Assembly (NCBI RefSeq): GCF_035083965.1
Contig: NC_089725.1
Coordinates: 26,669,925-26,733,924, forward strand
From: Branchiostoma lanceolatum
Taxonomy: Eukaryota; Chordata; Leptocardii; Amphioxiformes; Branchiostomatidae
Direction of reading: 5' to 3'
Length of the DNA stretch: 64,000 bases
The stretch's first letter is position 1. Each line of letters starts with the position of its first letter. Both the position numbers and the translations under genes were made by a program. The notes beneath the pieces were generated by a model that saw nothing but the letters and a program-made list of their open reading frames with translations, made no database searches and was not told where the DNA came from. Shown here piece by piece: positions 61,228-64,000 of this stretch.

Positions 61228-62277
61228 TACAGTCAAACCTGTCTATAGCGGTCACTCAAGGGACTGTCGAAAACTGGCCGCTATGGACAGGTGGCCGCTA
61301 TGGAGAAAAGGTCGATTAATTTACCTCAGTTTTCAGTACCAACTGAGATGCATTTATTCACCATACAGTACACATGCAAACATTGCATAGGTAAGTCACA
61401 TTTTAGGTCGGTCTTTTGATGGCTTTTTTCTTTTCAGAAAATTGCAATAGCCCAAATTTTACATCATATTGATGTTATTCATATTTATTTTGAAGCTTTT
61501 ATTAAATTAATCATCCTCAGTGATACTTTGCAGCAAAATAAATTTAGCACATTATACCTCCGTAACAGTGGTGTCTTCCGTTGACCTTTGTGCTGCTCAC
61601 TATCAGCGCCATTTTGCAAATCGCGCGAAAGCCCGAAGCACGTTTTAGAGTAGAGTAGAGTAGAATTTTCGGTCAGGTAGGACTGTTCCAGTTTAGACCG
61701 CTCTTCATTGTGGATGGACACAATTTTGGATGAATTTTCCGGGGAAAACGGAAATTGGGCCGACATTCAAACATTTTGCGAACTTACCGCATCAGGTACA
61801 TGTGCGGGTTGTATTTTTCAAAAAGCTGCCGTAATATTTGTCCAGTCGAAATGCACAGAAATGGACAATTTTGCCACGATGTCCAAACGCATTAGCCATG
61901 TGAAGAAATTTATGATGCTTGACTTCGCGTCAAACCATGGATTTTCTAACAAAGATAAAACATTCTGGCTTTCTTTATTATTATCCTATCCATTTGAGTC
62001 CACATAAATTTGATAACGGCGTGAAAAAATGAAGATTTTGAACCCGGCGTGCGGTGGCGATGCGGCTTCTACCGGCGCGCCGGGACCGTTATCGGCAGTG
62101 TTACTGTACTCGCGGGACCGAAAATCGTCTGGCCGCGACCGCGTTGGACAGGTGGCCGCTATAGCCTAATTCTTAATGCTTATGTCAATGGGAAAAATCC
62201 AAGGGACCGACAAAAAGTGACCACTATGGGCAGGTGGCCGCTATGCAAAGGTGACCGCTAATACAGGTTTGACTGTA
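61228..62277. mobile_element. 1050-bp element with TACAGTCAAACCTGT ends
   Basis: The ends TACAGTCAAACCTGT and ACAGGTTTGACTGTA are exact inverted repeats. Subterminal blocks repeat GGTGGCCGCTAT and GCGGTCAC/GTGACCGC in both orientations. Interior frames (longest 61708-62007, 99 codons) show no transposase motifs, so it is probably non-autonomous. Shorter relatives are at 13217-13425 and 21893. Confidence 0.88.
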
Positions 62278-64000
62278 CTTCTCAAGCTCAAAGCCATTTC
62301 CAGCAAACCTAAACTTCTGTAATGCAGTGATGTTGTAATTTATGTGGATTGCAAACATGTATTGTATGTATGTTCTAAAATGTTTAAAAGATTTCAAAAT
62401 CTCATATTCTGGGGGGAAAGTTGCTGAGAATATAAATTATGTAAAGATGTTGTTTACTTTTTGCTGTTCTTATCACCAAGGAGGTTATATAACCTCCTTG
62501 TTATCACTAAGTCGTCTAAGCGCAAAAAAAGTGTCAATTTTGACACTTAACATACACACCCCTGTATGTCTAATGAAAATAATAGATAGACAAACATCAT
62601 TCAAGTGTTACAATAATTCATAAGTCGTAGAATGGAGTAAATGGTTAAACAAAAAGGCTATTTATTAAAGTGCTGTCTATGTTTGTTTGCCACTGTCATC
62701 TGATCTATCCTCTTTTGGTTAAAATTAATAACAACATTGATATTGTTCGTGTGATATTCATGCACAGTATGGTAAATAGATAAATGTCATCAGTCGGACA
62801 AGTGTCCCAATTAATGTTCACTGTACTTTTACTTTTCTCATGTGGCTGCTGTGATTTCTGTGACTTAAGTCTTACAAAAGAAGGAAAAATTAATGCTCAG
62901 GGCCAGATAGCTCCGTTTCTGTGTAGCATTTGATGTTCAAGAAAGCGAGTGTACAGAGAAGGGATGATATTGTTTACAGTGTCATTCTATATGAATAATA
63001 CGTTGCTATTGAAAAAAAATGCATGAGACAAGGTCGTTTTGTGCTTAGAAGATTAGGATTTGGACATGGTTTATACCAGGCAAACTAGAGTGTTGGCTGT
63101 ATCCGTGCTTGTGTGTTTTCATGGCAGTCTGGTCTACAAATTGTCCTAGGACGACAGAGGGGAAGACCAACCTGACAGTAAAGGCCTGTAAGGTCACCAC
63201 CACCCATTGTTACCACTCATGATGGCAACCAGTATTATGTACGCACTCCCATTTGTCAACTGCATTAGGAAGTAGAAGGAGACAATACAGTTAAAGACTG
63301 AAGCTTGAAATAACAGTTCCAGAGCTTCAGACTTTACCATACAGCTGCTGAGCCTTGTCATGCTGTAAACATGATGTGTGTGAAATTTTAAAGTCATCAT
63401 CTATATAAGACCTGTAGAATTGGGTCTCCTCCCTACTCTTGGGGCATATTTATAGCATCCTTGTAGGTCAGCAGAGTATATACCTTGGTTTGACCAACAC
63501 ATGACCATGAACATGCTGTGTTTTGATGTAGGAGTTGTGACATCTATGTAAATAGCCAGCCATGTTTTGTAATGTCGGATTTCCTACCGTGCAGAAAATG
63601 TACAGAGATAACAACACTTGTACAGCTAATTTTGTACATCTCCATCCTAGAATTTTGTACTACCATACTGTTCAATCAATATATAATATAATAGGAAAGA
63701 TTATGAATGATGCAAAGTGCTGTATTGTTCTTTGTGAAGTGACAGTATGCACAGGATATGTTTGTCTTTGTCAGTTCCTCAAATTTGCCTTGTTATCGTC
63801 ATCAGTAGGATATGAAATAAATATGATGCATTTGAAAAACGGCGTTGGTTGCTGTGTCTCAAAGTCTCTAAGTATATCGTGTGACTATTACAGTTGTAGT
63901 TTCCAGCCTTGATGATCTGCCGAAGCATTATAACAATATTTCTTTACATTTATGTACAACACATCTCCGTACGTATCGTTCCACATTCATAAAGAAAAAA

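Larger units (their letters stand above)
60273..64000. other. 3' flank and probable 3'UTR of atlastin
   Basis: No further coding gene is recognisable. It contains a CA-rich microsatellite, a 1050-bp inverted-repeat element, and a 24-bp perfect palindrome (CAAGGAGGTTATATAACCTC..., 62477-62500). An AATAAA at 63816-63821 is one of several possible poly(A) signals. Confidence 0.5.

Noticed and set aside
61708..62007. Transposase in the 1050-bp element
   Set aside because: 99 codons without any DDE-type or zinc-finger signature that I can see; the element appears non-autonomous.

Overview
The window looks like nuclear DNA of an invertebrate chordate. A cephalochordate (amphioxus, Branchiostoma) is my inference from three things: vertebrate-like proteins cut into many short exons with consensus GT-AG sites, roughly 2R-unduplicated gene content, and many short inverted-repeat DNA elements in introns. 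Nothing bacterial, viral or CRISPR-like was seen. All gene models were built by hand by joining open frames at splice sites and checking that codon phase is kept across every junction.

Layout: (1) 1-7.3 kb holds a one-exon InaF-motif membrane protein gene (INAFM, +) at 2227-2544, with otherwise gene-free, microsatellite- and MITE-bearing DNA. (2) 7.47-16.6 kb holds a 13-exon CCDC9-type gene (-), with a CpG-rich, promoter-like zone out to about 18.06 kb. (3) 19.3-23.24 kb holds an 8-exon MRPS10 gene (mitochondrial ribosomal protein uS10m, -). (4) 23.32-26.23 kb holds a 10-exon DNAL1 gene (axonemal dynein light chain 1, +), whose start codon lies only 77 bp from that of MRPS10, with an RFX X-box-like site between them. 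(5) 29.3-44.3 kb holds a 16-coding-exon gene (-) for a 1581-residue protein with six C2H2 fingers plus ELM2 and SANT domains, the TRERF1/ZNF541/MIDEAS family. (6) 45.96-60.27 kb holds a 12-exon atlastin gene (+), head-to-head with gene 5, with a candidate alternative last coding exon. The remaining 3.7 kb is 3' flank or 3'UTR plus a terminal-inverted-repeat element.

The genes do not form a pathway. Their order does recall human neighbourhoods that I remember as INAFM1-CCDC9...ZNF541 (19q13.3), MRPS10-TRERF1 (6p21.1), DNAL1-MIDEAS (14q24.3) and INAFM2/CCDC9B (15q15). The window may therefore be the unduplicated counterpart of one vertebrate paralogon.

The most unusual non-genic structure is in atlastin intron 1 (48.3-50.95 kb). 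It is a foldback with arms of roughly 600 bp, interrupted in one arm by a 118-bp palindromic element with a 9-bp target duplication. The other arm is interrupted by an approximately 430-bp element that has a second copy, inverted, just outside. The two copies keep similar reading frames. Other notable items are a partial DNAL1 intron-exon duplication on the far side of MRPS10, an 18-nt microexon in CCDC9, a SINE with a 13-bp target duplication, and a 383-bp inverted-repeat element flanked by exact 17-bp repeats.
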